Numbered from the stretch's first letter, positions 51,978-60,770 are shown. The stretch is 64,000 nt of DNA from Flavobacterium sp. HSC-32F16 (GCF_024171645.1 NZ_JALKAC010000001.1:62001-126000), one strand, 5' to 3'. Numbers and translations: made by a program. The notes: generated by a model not told the origin, from the letters alone.

Positions 51978-53516
51978 ATGTCTCAAAACACTTTAGAAAT
52001 AGAAAGAGAAGAGAAAAAAGAACTTTATGCATACCAAAAAGGCGATATTGATGCCATTTTTGACCGCTTAGATAATGCTCCTCAAAAACATCATTTATTG
52101 TATCAATTGCCAACTGGAGGCGGTAAAACAGTAATATTCTCAGAAATTGTACGTCGTTATTTATCTAATAATGACAAAAAAGTGGTTGTTTTAACTCACC
52201 GAATCGAGCTTTGCAAACAAACTTCAAAAATGCTGAAAGGCTTTGGCGTAAGCAATAAAATAATCAATAGTAAGGTAAAAGAATTACCGGACCAAAATGA
52301 GTATTCATGCTTTGTAGCAATGGTCGAAACTTTGAAAAACCGTATCAACGATGAGAAATTACATCTTGATAATATTGGTTTGGTGATTATTGATGAGGCA
52401 CATTACAATTCATTCAGAAAATTATTAAACTCATTCAAAAATGCTTTCATTTTAGGAGTTACAGCAACACCTTTGAGTTCAAACATAAAATTACCAATGC
52501 ACCAAAGCTACGACGAACTGATCGTTGGAGATACAATTGGTTCACTGATCGACAAAGGATTTTTGGCCAGAGCAACAACTTATAGTTATGATGTTGGTTT
52601 GACTTCATTAAAAGTGGGTATTAACGGTGATTATACCGTAAAATCTTCTGATGATTTGTATACCAATTCCTTAATGCAGGAAAAATTACTTCATGCGTAT
52701 ACAGAGCGTTCTTTAGGAAAGAAAACACTAATTTTCAATAACGGTATTCATACATCATTATATGTATACGATACTTTTAGAGAAGCGGGTTACGATATTC
52801 GACACCTTGATAACACAAGCAGTTCTGAAGAACGTAAAGATATCCTGGCATGGTTTAAGAAAACTCCGGATGCTATTTTGACTTCTGTCGGAATTTTAAC
52901 AACTGGTTTTGATGAGCCAACTGTTGAGACTATTATCTTAAACAGAGCAACAAAATCATTGACCTTATATTTCCAGATGATTGGCCGCGGATCTCGTAAA
53001 TTACCTGGTAAAGACGAATTTACAGTAATCGATTTAGGAAATAACGCCGCACGTTTTGGGTTATGGAGCGAACCGGTAAACTGGCAGCATATTTTTAAAT
53101 CTCCGGAATTCTATCTTGAAAATCTAAGAGATGATACTGAAATCGAAATGTTCTTTAAATACAGCATGCCACCAGAATTAAGAGCAAAATTTAGTAAAAC
53201 TGCCGATGTTAGTTTTGATGTTGATGAAGAACACAAACTGGCTATAAAACAAAATTTACGTTCAAAAATTGTTTTAGATAAATCACTTGAGCAGCATGCC
53301 GCAATGTGTGTTGATAATACTGAAACACTTCAGGAAGCTAAAAGTTTATCTAAAGAACTGGAGGATGACATTGAATGCAGAATTAAACGTTATGCAAAAT
53401 GTCTTAGCCAATGCAGTAAAAACTACCGCGAATGGCTTCTTGATGATTACAAGCAAAGATTAACCTTATTAGTAGGGAAAAAATATCGTGAAAAAATCAT
53501 GAACGAACCGGATTGA
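51978..53516 (+). CDS. SF2 DEAD/DEAH-box helicase
   Basis: 512 residues. Two RecA-like lobes are present: Walker A QLPTGGGKTVIF (about 44-55), DEAH box VIIDEAHYNS, TATPLSSN, then GFDEPTVETIILNRATKS and QMIGRGSRKL in lobe two. The last ~130 residues (LRAKFSKTADVSFDVDEEHKL on) form an unrecognised tail. It resembles the SSL2/RAD25-like helicases of bacterial repair or defence islands, but no such genes adjoin. A palindromic repeat follows, then a DEAD-box RNA helicase. Confidence 0.85.
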   Translation: MSQNTLEIEREEKKELYAYQKGDIDAIFDRLDNAPQKHHLLYQLPTGGGKTVIFSEIVRRYLSNNDKKVVVLTHRIELCKQTSKMLKGFGVSNKIINSKVKELPDQNEYSCFVAMVETLKNRINDEKLHLDNIGLVIIDEAHYNSFRKLLNSFKNAFILGVTATPLSSNIKLPMHQSYDELIVGDTIGSLIDKGFLARATTYSYDVGLTSLKVGINGDYTVKSSDDLYTNSLMQEKLLHAYTERSLGKKTLIFNNGIHTSLYVYDTFREAGYDIRHLDNTSSSEERKDILAWFKKTPDAILTSVGILTTGFDEPTVETIILNRATKSLTLYFQMIGRGSRKLPGKDEFTVIDLGNNAARFGLWSEPVNWQHIFKSPEFYLENLRDDTEIEMFFKYSMPPELRAKFSKTADVSFDVDEEHKLAIKQNLRSKIVLDKSLEQHAAMCVDNTETLQEAKSLSKELEDDIECRIKRYAKCLSQCSKNYREWLLDDYKQRLTLLVGKKYREKIMNEPD

Positions 53517-53525
53517 TTTTAGAAT

Positions 53526-53670
53526 TGTTTCAAGTTTCAGGTTTCATGTTTCAAGTTGTTGGAATCTAAACATAATAAAATTTAGAAAGGAGAAATTGCG
53601 ATTTAATGTGATTTCTCCTTTTGTCAAACTTATCAGGCTTCTGTGCAACTTGAAACATGAAACCTGAAAC
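53526..53670. repeat. Nested palindromic repeat element, copy 2
   Basis: Perfect 25-bp outer arms (53534-53558 with 53646-53670), built from GTTTCAGG, CATG and TTTCAAG words, enclose an inner perfect stem AAAGGAGAAAT/ATTTCTCCTTT (53586-53596, 53611-53621). The outer words match copy 1 at 49512-49685. It carries an ATG (53657) that extends the RNA helicase frame into the repeat. Confidence 0.8.
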
Positions 53671-53686
53671 AAAAAAACTAAAAATT

Positions 53687-55021
53687 ATGTCTAAACAATT
53701 CTCAACATTAGGACTTTCAGCGCCAATTTTAAAAGCTTTAGGCGAATTAAACATTGTTGAACCCACTGAAATTCAACAAAAAACAATTCCGCTTTTACTG
53801 TCTGAAACCCACGATGTTGTTGGTTTGGCCAAAACCGGAACCGGAAAAACAGCTGCTTTTGGGCTTCCGTTATTACAATTAATTGACACAGAATCGCCTG
53901 TGGTTCAGGCGGTAATTTTAGTTCCAACAAGAGAACTAGGTAATCAGATTTTTAGAAATTTAGAAGATTTTTCAAAATATATTCCCAACATTTCAATTGC
54001 AGCAACTTGCGGGGGAATTCCAATTAAGCCTCAAATTGAGCGTCTTACAGCGCCAACACATATTATTGTGGCAACTCCGGGACGTTTAATCGATTTAATC
54101 CAAAGGAAAGCGGTTGATTTAAAACAAACTCAGTATTTGATTTTAGATGAAGCCGATGAGATGGTTTCAATTTTAAAAGAAAGCCTTGACGAAATTTTAG
54201 CCGAAATTCCTAAAAAACACCGCAGCTTATTATTCTCAGCGACTTTACCAGGAACAATTAAACAATTGATTCAAAACTACTTAAATAAAAATGTAGTTCA
54301 GGTAAGCGCTAACATGGAAACTGTTGGTAACCAAGGAATTGATCATGAATATATTGTAGTGGATCCAATTGAAAAATTAGATGTTTTAATGCATTTCCTG
54401 AATTCAAGAGAAGGAGAACGAGGCATTATTTTCTGTAAAACAAAAGCTGCCGTTAATAAACTGGCAAAAAATCTGGCTATAAATCGTTTTTCTTCCGGAG
54501 CAATCCACGGAAGTTTATCGCAGGGAATTCGTGACAGAATTATGGAACAATTTCGCGAAGGACATATTAATATATTAGTAGCCACCGACTTGGCAGCAAG
54601 AGGAATCGACGTTAAAGAAATCTCTTATGTAGTAAATTACCACTTGCCCGATGCTTATGAAACGTATGTTCACCGAAGCGGAAGAACAGCCAGAGCAGGA
54701 GCAAAAGGACTTTCTCTAACTGTTTTGCAAGAAGAAGAAGTTGCAGAAATCGCTGATTTTGAAAAAGAACTGGGACTTAAATTTTCTAAATTCCAAAAAC
54801 CTTCGGCATTGAGCATTGAAGAAAATAATACACTTTTATGGGCAAAACAAATCTTTAAAACAAAACCTAATCACGATATTTCGACAGATTTAAAAACAAA
54901 AGTAAAAACCGTTTTTCATCATCTTACAAAAGAAGAACTGATTGAAAAATTGTTAGCCAATTACGTCTTACAAAACAAGATTGAGATTACTGAAAAGCCT
55001 GTTAAAAAATTCAAAAAGTAA
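53687..55021 (+). CDS. DEAD-box RNA helicase (RhlE-like)
   Basis: 444 residues from the ATG at 53687; an ATG 30 bases upstream lies inside the palindromic repeat and is not favoured. Motifs: Q-motif STLGLSAPILKALGELN, Walker A AKTGTGKTAA, PTRELGNQ, DEAD box LDEADEMV, SATLPG, GIIFCKTK and HRSGRTARAG. It unwinds structured RNA, for example in ribosome assembly or cold adaptation. The C-terminal Lys-rich tail (ITEKPVKKFKK) is typical of the family. Confidence 0.93.
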   Translation: MSKQFSTLGLSAPILKALGELNIVEPTEIQQKTIPLLLSETHDVVGLAKTGTGKTAAFGLPLLQLIDTESPVVQAVILVPTRELGNQIFRNLEDFSKYIPNISIAATCGGIPIKPQIERLTAPTHIIVATPGRLIDLIQRKAVDLKQTQYLILDEADEMVSILKESLDEILAEIPKKHRSLLFSATLPGTIKQLIQNYLNKNVVQVSANMETVGNQGIDHEYIVVDPIEKLDVLMHFLNSREGERGIIFCKTKAAVNKLAKNLAINRFSSGAIHGSLSQGIRDRIMEQFREGHINILVATDLAARGIDVKEISYVVNYHLPDAYETYVHRSGRTARAGAKGLSLTVLQEEEVAEIADFEKELGLKFSKFQKPSALSIEENNTLLWAKQIFKTKPNHDISTDLKTKVKTVFHHLTKEELIEKLLANYVLQNKIEITEKPVKKFKK

Positions 55022-55103
55022 CAAGAATGACATTTGTCATTGTTTATTAAAGTTGTATATTTATAAGGAATTATTTTATAATCCTACTTAATAAACAACA
55101 TAT

Positions 55104-56363
55104 ATGAACATAGTCATAATAGGAGGTGGTTTTGCGGGAATAAATCTCGCAAAAGAACTCGTAGACCATCCAGACATACAAGTAACCCTTGTAGACAAAA
55201 ACAATTATAACTTTTTTCCGCCGCTTATATATCAGGTTGCAACAGCTTTTTTAGAGCCGTCAAGCATTAGTTATCCTTTTAGAAAATTTTTTGCAGGCAA
55301 AAAAAACCTGCAGTTTCGCTTGGGCGAATTACTTTCTGTGGTTCCTGCCGAAAACAAAATAATTTTAAATAACGGCGAATTATCATATGATCATTTGGTT
55401 TTTGCTACAGGTGCAGAAACCAGCTATTTTGGTATGGAAAACGTAATGAAAAACGCTATTCCGATGAAAACCTTAAATGATGCCATCGAAATGCGAAATA
55501 CATTACTTAAAAATCTTGAGAAAGCTGCTATTTGTAAAGACATGCGTAAACGTCGTAAATTATTAACGATCGTAGTCGCTGGAGGCGGGCCAACTGGTGT
55601 TGAAGTTTCAGGAATGTTTGCTGAAATGAGAAAAAATATCCTGTTGAAAGAATATCCGGAATTGGATACATCTGCCAGCAATGTTTATTTAGTTGACGGC
55701 GGCGATGCTTTGCTGGCACCAATGAGTAAAGCATCTCAAAAAGATACATTAGAAGCCTTAACCAAATTAGGCGTTGTAGTGAAACTAAACAGCCGTGTTA
55801 CAGATTATGTAGATGATACTGTATTTTTAGAAAACGGCGAAACCATAAAAACTAAAAATTTAATCTGGGCAGCCGGAGTTTCTGCTAAAATATTTGAAGG
55901 TATTCCGCAAGAAAGTTACGGTCGCGGCCGAAGAATGGCAACAGATCAATACAATAAAGTAAACGGACTGGAAAATGTGTACGCTATTGGTGATACTGCA
56001 ATTTTAGCCGGCGATAGAAATTTCCCTGACGGGCATCCGCAAGTAGCACAAGTTGCTATTCAACAAGGATTAAATCTGGCCAAAAACTTCAAAGCAATAG
56101 TAAAAAACAAACCATTAAAACCTTTTACTTATAATGACAAAGGTTCTATGGCAATTATAGGAAAAGCAAAAGCCGTAGTAGATTTACCAAGCCCAAAATG
56201 GCACTTTAAAGGATTTTTTGCCTGGGTAATCTGGTTGTTTATTCACTTAATCTCACTGATTACCTACAGAAATAGATTAAATACATTCTGGAACTGGATG
56301 GTAGCTTATTTTGCAAGAGATCAATCTCTTAGAATGATTATTCGACCTGATAAAAGAAATTAA
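55104..56363 (+). CDS. Type II NADH dehydrogenase (NDH-2-like)
   Basis: 419 residues. FAD and NAD dinucleotide loops are at GGGFAGINLAKEL (about 7-19) and VAGGGPTGVEVSG (about 156-168), followed by VYAIGDTAIL near 290. A membrane-facing C-terminal region (FKGFFAWVIWLFIHLISLITYRNR) holds the amphipathic helix expected of NDH-2. It passes NADH electrons to menaquinone without pumping protons. It is monocistronic and ends before a strong terminator. Confidence 0.9.
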   Translation: MNIVIIGGGFAGINLAKELVDHPDIQVTLVDKNNYNFFPPLIYQVATAFLEPSSISYPFRKFFAGKKNLQFRLGELLSVVPAENKIILNNGELSYDHLVFATGAETSYFGMENVMKNAIPMKTLNDAIEMRNTLLKNLEKAAICKDMRKRRKLLTIVVAGGGPTGVEVSGMFAEMRKNILLKEYPELDTSASNVYLVDGGDALLAPMSKASQKDTLEALTKLGVVVKLNSRVTDYVDDTVFLENGETIKTKNLIWAAGVSAKIFEGIPQESYGRGRRMATDQYNKVNGLENVYAIGDTAILAGDRNFPDGHPQVAQVAIQQGLNLAKNFKAIVKNKPLKPFTYNDKGSMAIIGKAKAVVDLPSPKWHFKGFFAWVIWLFIHLISLITYRNRLNTFWNWMVAYFARDQSLRMIIRPDKRN

Positions 56364-56385
56364 AAATAAATGCTGGAATAAAAAA

Positions 56386-56416
56386 AATCAGAATCTTTTA
56401 GATTCTGATTTTTTTT
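56386..56416 (+). terminator. Terminator after the NDH-2 gene
   Basis: AATCAGAATC (56386-56395) and GATTCTGATT (56401-56410) pair around TTTTA, followed by T's. It may serve both this and the convergent exporter gene. Confidence 0.85.
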
Positions 56417-56435
56417 ATGTTGAAATTTAAAACTT

Positions 56436-57665
56436 CTAGTGCGCCATCATATTATCGTCATCAGCAGATATTTCTACTTTATTTTTGATAAATTTCTTTC
56501 CGATATTTAAAACTATAAAAGCGATAATTGTAGTAACAGTCATAATAAGAACCATTGGCGCTACAGAATCCTTAACAAAGATTCCAACAGCAAATGATGC
56601 TAAAGATCCTAATCCTAATTGAATTGCACCCATTAAAGCAGAAGCACTACCGGCATTTTTTGCAAATGGAGCCATTGTAAGTCCGGCAGTATTTGGATTT
56701 GAAATTCCCAAACAACCTAAAAATACAAACAGAATTGCTATGATTTCATACAATCCTAACAGATTGTTTAAAGAAAGCACAAGGAAAATAATACTTACAA
56801 CGGATTGTAAAATTAATGCGCCAAAGATCATCTGTTCGCTAGAAAATCTTCTTAATAAAACCGAATTCAATTGACTTGAACCAATAAAACTAACCGACAT
56901 AAAGGCAAAAATCCATCCATATGTTTTAGCGTCCACATGGTAAATATCCATAAAAATGATAGGCGAGGCCGCAACATAAGTAAATAATCCCGAAAAAGCG
57001 ATTGCTCCGGTAAAGGCATACGTATAGAATTGCGGTTCTTTAAGGACTTTTAAAAAGTTCGAAATAATAGGTTTAGGCTTTAAAGATATATAAGTATCTG
57101 GTTTATAACTATTTGGTAAACCAATTTGAGCAGCAATCAAAATAGCAATTCCCATAAACATAAGTATAGAAAATACAGTATGCCAGCCATAATCTTCGGT
57201 AACATAACCGCCAATTGTAGGTGCCAGCATCGGCGAAAGCCCTAAAACAAGCATTAACAATGAAAATACTTTTGGAATATCTTTTACAGGAAATAAATCA
57301 CGAACCATTGCTACAGAAGCAACAGTTGCAGCACAGCTGCCAATAGCCTGAACGAAACGTAAGACAATAAACACATCAATATCAGTTACATAAGAACATC
57401 CTAAAGAAGCTAAAATATAAACCATCAAACCAATAAATAAGGGTTTTTTACGCCCAAAACGGTCTAATAAAGGCCCATAAAGTAACTGTCCGGCAGAAAT
57501 TCCAATAAAATAACTGGATAAGCTCATAGAAACTTTTGCTACAGAAGTATTTAAATCTTTGGCAATACCAGAGAATCCGGGTAAATACATATCAATTGAA
57601 AAAGGGCCAAGTGCAGTTAAAGAACCTAAAATAAGGATAAGTTGAATGTATTTTTTTGTTGTCAT
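56436..57665 (-). CDS. Bcr/CflA-family multidrug efflux transporter
   Basis: 409 residues with 12 membrane helices of the major facilitator superfamily. It opens with LGSLTALGPFSIDMYLPGFSGIAKDL, the Bcr/CflA DHA1 signature, followed by GPLLDRFGRKKPLFIGL (motif A). Such pumps export drugs such as bicyclomycin or chloramphenicol by proton antiport. The substrate here is unknown. No regulator is adjacent. Confidence 0.9.
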   Translation of the reverse strand: MTTKKYIQLILILGSLTALGPFSIDMYLPGFSGIAKDLNTSVAKVSMSLSSYFIGISAGQLLYGPLLDRFGRKKPLFIGLMVYILASLGCSYVTDIDVFIVLRFVQAIGSCAATVASVAMVRDLFPVKDIPKVFSLLMLVLGLSPMLAPTIGGYVTEDYGWHTVFSILMFMGIAILIAAQIGLPNSYKPDTYISLKPKPIISNFLKVLKEPQFYTYAFTGAIAFSGLFTYVAASPIIFMDIYHVDAKTYGWIFAFMSVSFIGSSQLNSVLLRRFSSEQMIFGALILQSVVSIIFLVLSLNNLLGLYEIIAILFVFLGCLGISNPNTAGLTMAPFAKNAGSASALMGAIQLGLGSLASFAVGIFVKDSVAPMVLIMTVTTIIAFIVLNIGKKFIKNKVEISADDDNMMAH

Positions 57666-57805
57666 TTTCTTAAAATATTGCTTTTAATTTCGTGCAAAGA
57701 TAAATATTAAGTACCTTGTTGTAAATAATAATTACTTTAATTCAAAAAGTGATATTATATAACGTTTCAAAAATGTTTTGAAACAATAACTTAAAACTAA
57801 AATTT

Positions 57806-58225
57806 ATGAAAAAATTCACTTTACTATTAGCATTTATTTTTACAACAATTTCTTTTGCTCAAACTATTTCATCAAAACAAGAAGATGCAAATGTGGAGCA
57901 ATATGCATTACTAACAAAAGTAAATCAATATTATCCGGATATTACTTTGAGCAAAATGGTTACAAATTTTTACGCTGATGGAAAAATTATTGATTCACAG
58001 CAGCAATTTGATTTAAAAGGAACAAAATTTTCAAGCTATAAGCTTGGAATTGAACCAGATAATAAAAAATTATTATTTGAATATGTTTCTGATGAAACCG
58101 GAAAAGTTTACGGTGACGTTTCGCTTTTTAACGGAAATGTATTGAGAACAACATTTACTGAAAAGACAAATCAGATTGAAGTTTCGCTTAACGGAAAATC
58201 GGTTTATTTGAAAAAATTAAATTAA
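57806..58225 (+). CDS. Small secreted protein, paralogue A
   Basis: 139 residues with a type I signal peptide (MKKFTLLLAFIFTTISFA, cleavage expected after FAQ). The mature part is a small beta protein with EQYALLTKVNQYYPDI and YGDVSLFNGNVLRT. The same words recur in the product of 59906-60349 (EQYELIKKVNSIYPDI, FGEVRMFDGNTVRT), so the two are paralogues. Function unknown. It is monocistronic. Confidence 0.7.
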   Translation: MKKFTLLLAFIFTTISFAQTISSKQEDANVEQYALLTKVNQYYPDITLSKMVTNFYADGKIIDSQQQFDLKGTKFSSYKLGIEPDNKKLLFEYVSDETGKVYGDVSLFNGNVLRTTFTEKTNQIEVSLNGKSVYLKKLN

Positions 58226-58246
58226 ATTTTCAAATACGGGAAATAT

Positions 58247-58279
58247 GAAGCATCACAAATTTATGTGATGCTTTTTTTT
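58247..58279 (+). terminator. Terminator after secreted protein A
   Basis: AGCATCACA (58249-58257) and TGTGATGCT (58264-58272) pair, followed by a long T-run. Confidence 0.9.
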
Positions 58280-58317
58280 GATTTATATTTGAATCATAAT
58301 TCAGCATATTTAAATCC

Positions 58318-58701
58318 ATGAAAAAAATTATTTTATTTCTGATTCTGATCAATTTTCAATCGTATTCACAAACCAACAAATTTACCGGCACATGGGGATC
58401 AGAAAAATGCAAAGACTGTAAAAAACAATATGTTTTTACCATTACAATGGCGCAGTCAAATTATATGATTTCTGGAACTGCAGAAGTTACAAGCGATTCT
58501 AAAGAATTAAATTCGGGAGTTTTAGATATTACGGGATATGTTTATCCATTGGGCGACACGGCTCAAATAAAACTGACAAATAAAGACGGATCAAGTTCAA
58601 GCGCAGTTTTAGTAGTAGAAGATAATGTCATTCAATTTAGAAAACGAGGCGGCAGTGATTTAGTGCCAAAAGAGTTAATTATAAAGAAATTAAACGAATA
58701 G
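58318..58701 (+). CDS. Small secreted protein, unknown function
   Basis: 127 residues with a signal peptide (MKKIILFLILINFQSYS) and a beta-rich mature part containing a CKDCKK cysteine pair (GSEKCKDCKKQYVF). I do not recognise the family. It is followed by the convergent XRE gene 19 bases away. Confidence 0.6.
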   Translation: MKKIILFLILINFQSYSQTNKFTGTWGSEKCKDCKKQYVFTITMAQSNYMISGTAEVTSDSKELNSGVLDITGYVYPLGDTAQIKLTNKDGSSSSAVLVVEDNVIQFRKRGGSDLVPKELIIKKLNE

Positions 58702-58720
58702 TGTCGTAGTAATCTTTTTT

Positions 58721-59128
58721 TTATTTTCCCTGAATCAATTTTTCCAATTTATCGATCATTTCCTTTTGCTGCAATAACATGCGCTCGTAAAGCTCCACCA
58801 TTTTATCTAAAGGATTGAATGTACAATTGAAATTTGCCTGTGCACCATCTGTAAAAGTATTCGCAACAGCACTGTCGTGGAAAGTATTTGCTATGATATT
58901 AATTGCTGAATCTTCGTCAAAATTTTCAATAGCTTCAACAGGTACTTTAAGAATTTTAGCAACCTGGCCTAAAATATCATTTTCTATCAATTCTTTTTGT
59001 TCCAAAAGAGAAATTTTCTTCTGATTCCAATCTTCTCCCAATTCATAGGCGAGGGCTTCTTGTTTTATGCCCAGCATTTCACGGAAACGTTTTATATTTC
59101 TGCCTTGATGTATTTTCTTCTCTGTCAT
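58721..59128 (-). CDS. XRE-family HTH regulator
   Basis: 135 residues from the ATG at 59128 (the longer frame starts at TTG). The N-terminal HTH (KRFREMLGIKQEALAYELGEDWNQKKISLLEQ) is typical; the C-terminal half ends in a coiled-coil-like ELYERMLLQQKEMIDKLEKLIQ, likely for dimerisation. Similar proteins occur both in Bacteroidota chromosomes and in mobile elements. It stands at the edge of the AT-rich repeat region; no target is evident. Confidence 0.8.
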   Translation of the reverse strand: MTEKKIHQGRNIKRFREMLGIKQEALAYELGEDWNQKKISLLEQKELIENDILGQVAKILKVPVEAIENFDEDSAINIIANTFHDSAVANTFTDGAQANFNCTFNPLDKMVELYERMLLQQKEMIDKLEKLIQGK

Positions 59129-59237
59129 ATTGATATGTATCGTAAATGTCAAATATAGGATTTTTACTTAAAATAATTAAAACATATTCGATTTAATCCT
59201 CAACATGGGTTTACTTTATTGAGTGCGTATAAATGCG

Positions 59238-59545
59238 ATATTTGAAAAAAAATATTTTTATTTTCGAAATACGAGAAATTTAAAGCTTATCAGATGATCA
59301 GTTATTGTTGAATTTTGAATTCTTATAAATTCGTTATTTCAAAAAAAATTAAATTATTTTAGAAATACGAGAAATTTAAAGCTTACCAGATGATAAGTTA
59401 TTGTTGAATTTTGAATTCTTATAAATCCGTTATTTGAAAAAAAATAAATTTATTTTCGAAATATGAGAAATTTAAAGCTTACCAGATGATCAGCCAAAAA
59501 ATCAATATTTGAGAAATAAAAAAATATTTTCGAAATAAGAGAAAT
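59238..59545. repeat. 96-bp tandem repeat array
   Basis: Units containing GAAATACGAGAAATTTAAAG start at 59266, 59362 and 59458, exactly 96 bases apart. Units one and two agree over nearly their whole length, including TTATTGTTGAATTTTGAATT. The third is complete only for its first ~45 bases and a degenerate fragment follows near 59530. No ORF runs through it. Confidence 0.85.
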
Positions 59546-59857
59546 TTGATTCAGTATCATAATACAACATATTATTTTATAAACTCAATTATGGAATCTA
59601 GATAAAGGTATCATTTCAAAAAAAAAAAAAAAATTATCATTTCAAATACAAGAAATATGAAGAACAATATCAGATTCATTAGAAACATAATTAAACGTTT
59701 ACAAATGGATAAGCTATATTTAAAGCTATATATTAATGAACTATAATTTATAGTATGATTTGCAGTATGTCCAAGAAGATGTTAACAACTTTATCAACAG
59801 AATTTTTAACCCGTATTTTTGAAGAAATCTAATATATAAAAATTTGGAACATAAAAA
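59546..59857. other. Gene-free AT-rich stretch
   Basis: Beyond an A-run near 59618-59632 and another TTTCAAATACAAGAAAT word around 59640-59657 I see no ORF, tRNA or clear regulatory structure. The region resembles a decayed intergenic segment. Confidence 0.5.
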
Positions 59858-59879
59858 AAGCCCCGTTTTATTGGGGCTT
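59858..59879 (-). terminator. Terminator of secreted protein B
   Basis: On the minus strand AAGCCCC pairs with GGGGCTT (59858-59864 with 59873-59879), followed by a T-run. Confidence 0.85.
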
Positions 59880-59905
59880 ATTTATTGAATATTAATAGGT
59901 AAAGT

Positions 59906-60349
59906 TTATCCCTTTACTTCATTTATTAGTTTACCATTTATAAAATACTGCATCAATGATTTTCCTTTATCAAGCTTGTAAAGGGTTCTAACTGTATTAC
60001 CATCAAACATTCTTACCTCCCCAAATGTTAACACATTATCAGGAGTAACAAATGTATAAGACAAACATCGATTATCTAAAATTGTGACATTATACAATTT
60101 AAATTTTGAAACATTCTCATAAATCAAATCAGCAGAAAGCAATTCGTTAGTTTTAAAATTATTTTTAAATTTATTTTTAACCTGTTTACTTATCATAATA
60201 TCGGGATAAATAGAATTAACTTTTTTTATTAGCTCGTACTGCTCAATTGTCGCAATGTCTGATTTTTCAAGATAAACTTTCATATCTGAATCCTGAGCAA
60301 AAACTGGTATTGACAGTAAAATAAAAAGTAGTAAAGTAATTTTTTTCAT
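59906..60349 (-). CDS. Small secreted protein, paralogue B
   Basis: 147 residues with a signal peptide (MKKITLLLFILLSIPVFA) and a mature part paralogous to 57806-58225. The shared core is EQYELIKKVNSIYPDIMISKQ and FGEVRMFDGNTVRTLY. Function unknown. The promoter region on the right holds only AT-rich sequence. It may be the last gene on the host side of the phage-like cluster. Confidence 0.7.
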   Translation of the reverse strand: MKKITLLLFILLSIPVFAQDSDMKVYLEKSDIATIEQYELIKKVNSIYPDIMISKQVKNKFKNNFKTNELLSADLIYENVSKFKLYNVTILDNRCLSYTFVTPDNVLTFGEVRMFDGNTVRTLYKLDKGKSLMQYFINGKLINEVKG

Positions 60350-60568
60350 GTGGTTTTTGTTTTGTGAGTTTATAATTACTAAAGATTTTCAAATATAGTG
60401 CCAATAATTTTAATTTCACTTTGTCAATTGCTATAAAAGAATAAATAATTATACCTATCTAATTACTCCACTTATGAGTAAATAGTTGTTAATAAGTCTT
60501 TAAATTAGGTGATATAGAAGCCTTGCCTGTAAGAAGTAGAATGTGTATTTTTACAAATAAGAAAAACA

Positions 60569-60593
60569 CCCTGTTTACATGGTGTAAGCAGGG
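60569..60593 (+). other. 11-bp hairpin upstream of a 29-residue ORF
   Basis: CCCTGTTTACA-TGG-TGTAAGCAGGG forms a perfect stem except for one T-G wobble and a 3-base loop. It is followed by a T/A-rich tract, so it may be a terminator, an RNA regulator or a processing site. It stands 23 bases before the small ORF at 60616. Confidence 0.6.
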
Positions 60594-60615
60594 CTTAAAA
60601 TTTTTCTTTGAAATC

Positions 60616-60705
60616 ATGGATAAATTACCGCCGAAATGGATAAAATTCCAGATCATTATTTCCGCAGTCACAATTGCATGGGAAATAATTCATTACTTTA
60701 TTTAA
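60616..60705 (+). CDS. 29-residue single-span membrane peptide
   Basis: MDKLPPKWIKFQIIISAVTI opens the ORF. A charged N-terminus is followed by one hydrophobic segment of about 18 residues, a holin- or toxin-like profile. An ORF extended to 60523 exists but crosses the hairpin. A clear terminator follows at 60749-60766. It is too short for confident prediction; the context between a hairpin and a terminator favours a real transcript. Confidence 0.45.
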   Translation: MDKLPPKWIKFQIIISAVTIAWEIIHYFI

Positions 60706-60748
60706 TTTTAAGTTAGAGTACTACCAATACTTTAACTTTACTAAAGAG

Positions 60749-60770
60749 CCTAGCCATTGTGCTAGGTTTT
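60749..60770 (+). terminator. Terminator after the 29-residue ORF
   Basis: CCTAGC (60749-60754) pairs with GCTAGG (60761-60766), with a T-rich tract after it. Between it and 60949 I see only AT-rich sequence. Confidence 0.75.

Noticed and set aside
51978..53516. Possible defence-island helicase
   Set aside because: Although similar helicases occur in defence systems, no methylase, nuclease or other defence gene adjoins, so I describe it only as an SF2 helicase.
59238..59545. Possible CRISPR array
   Set aside because: The repeats are contiguous 96-bp units without spacers; no cas genes are near.
60489..60671. Minus-strand 60-codon ORF opposite the small membrane ORF
   Set aside because: It runs antisense through the hairpin and the plus-strand ORF 60616-60705, whose terminator and hydrophobic profile make the plus strand the better choice.
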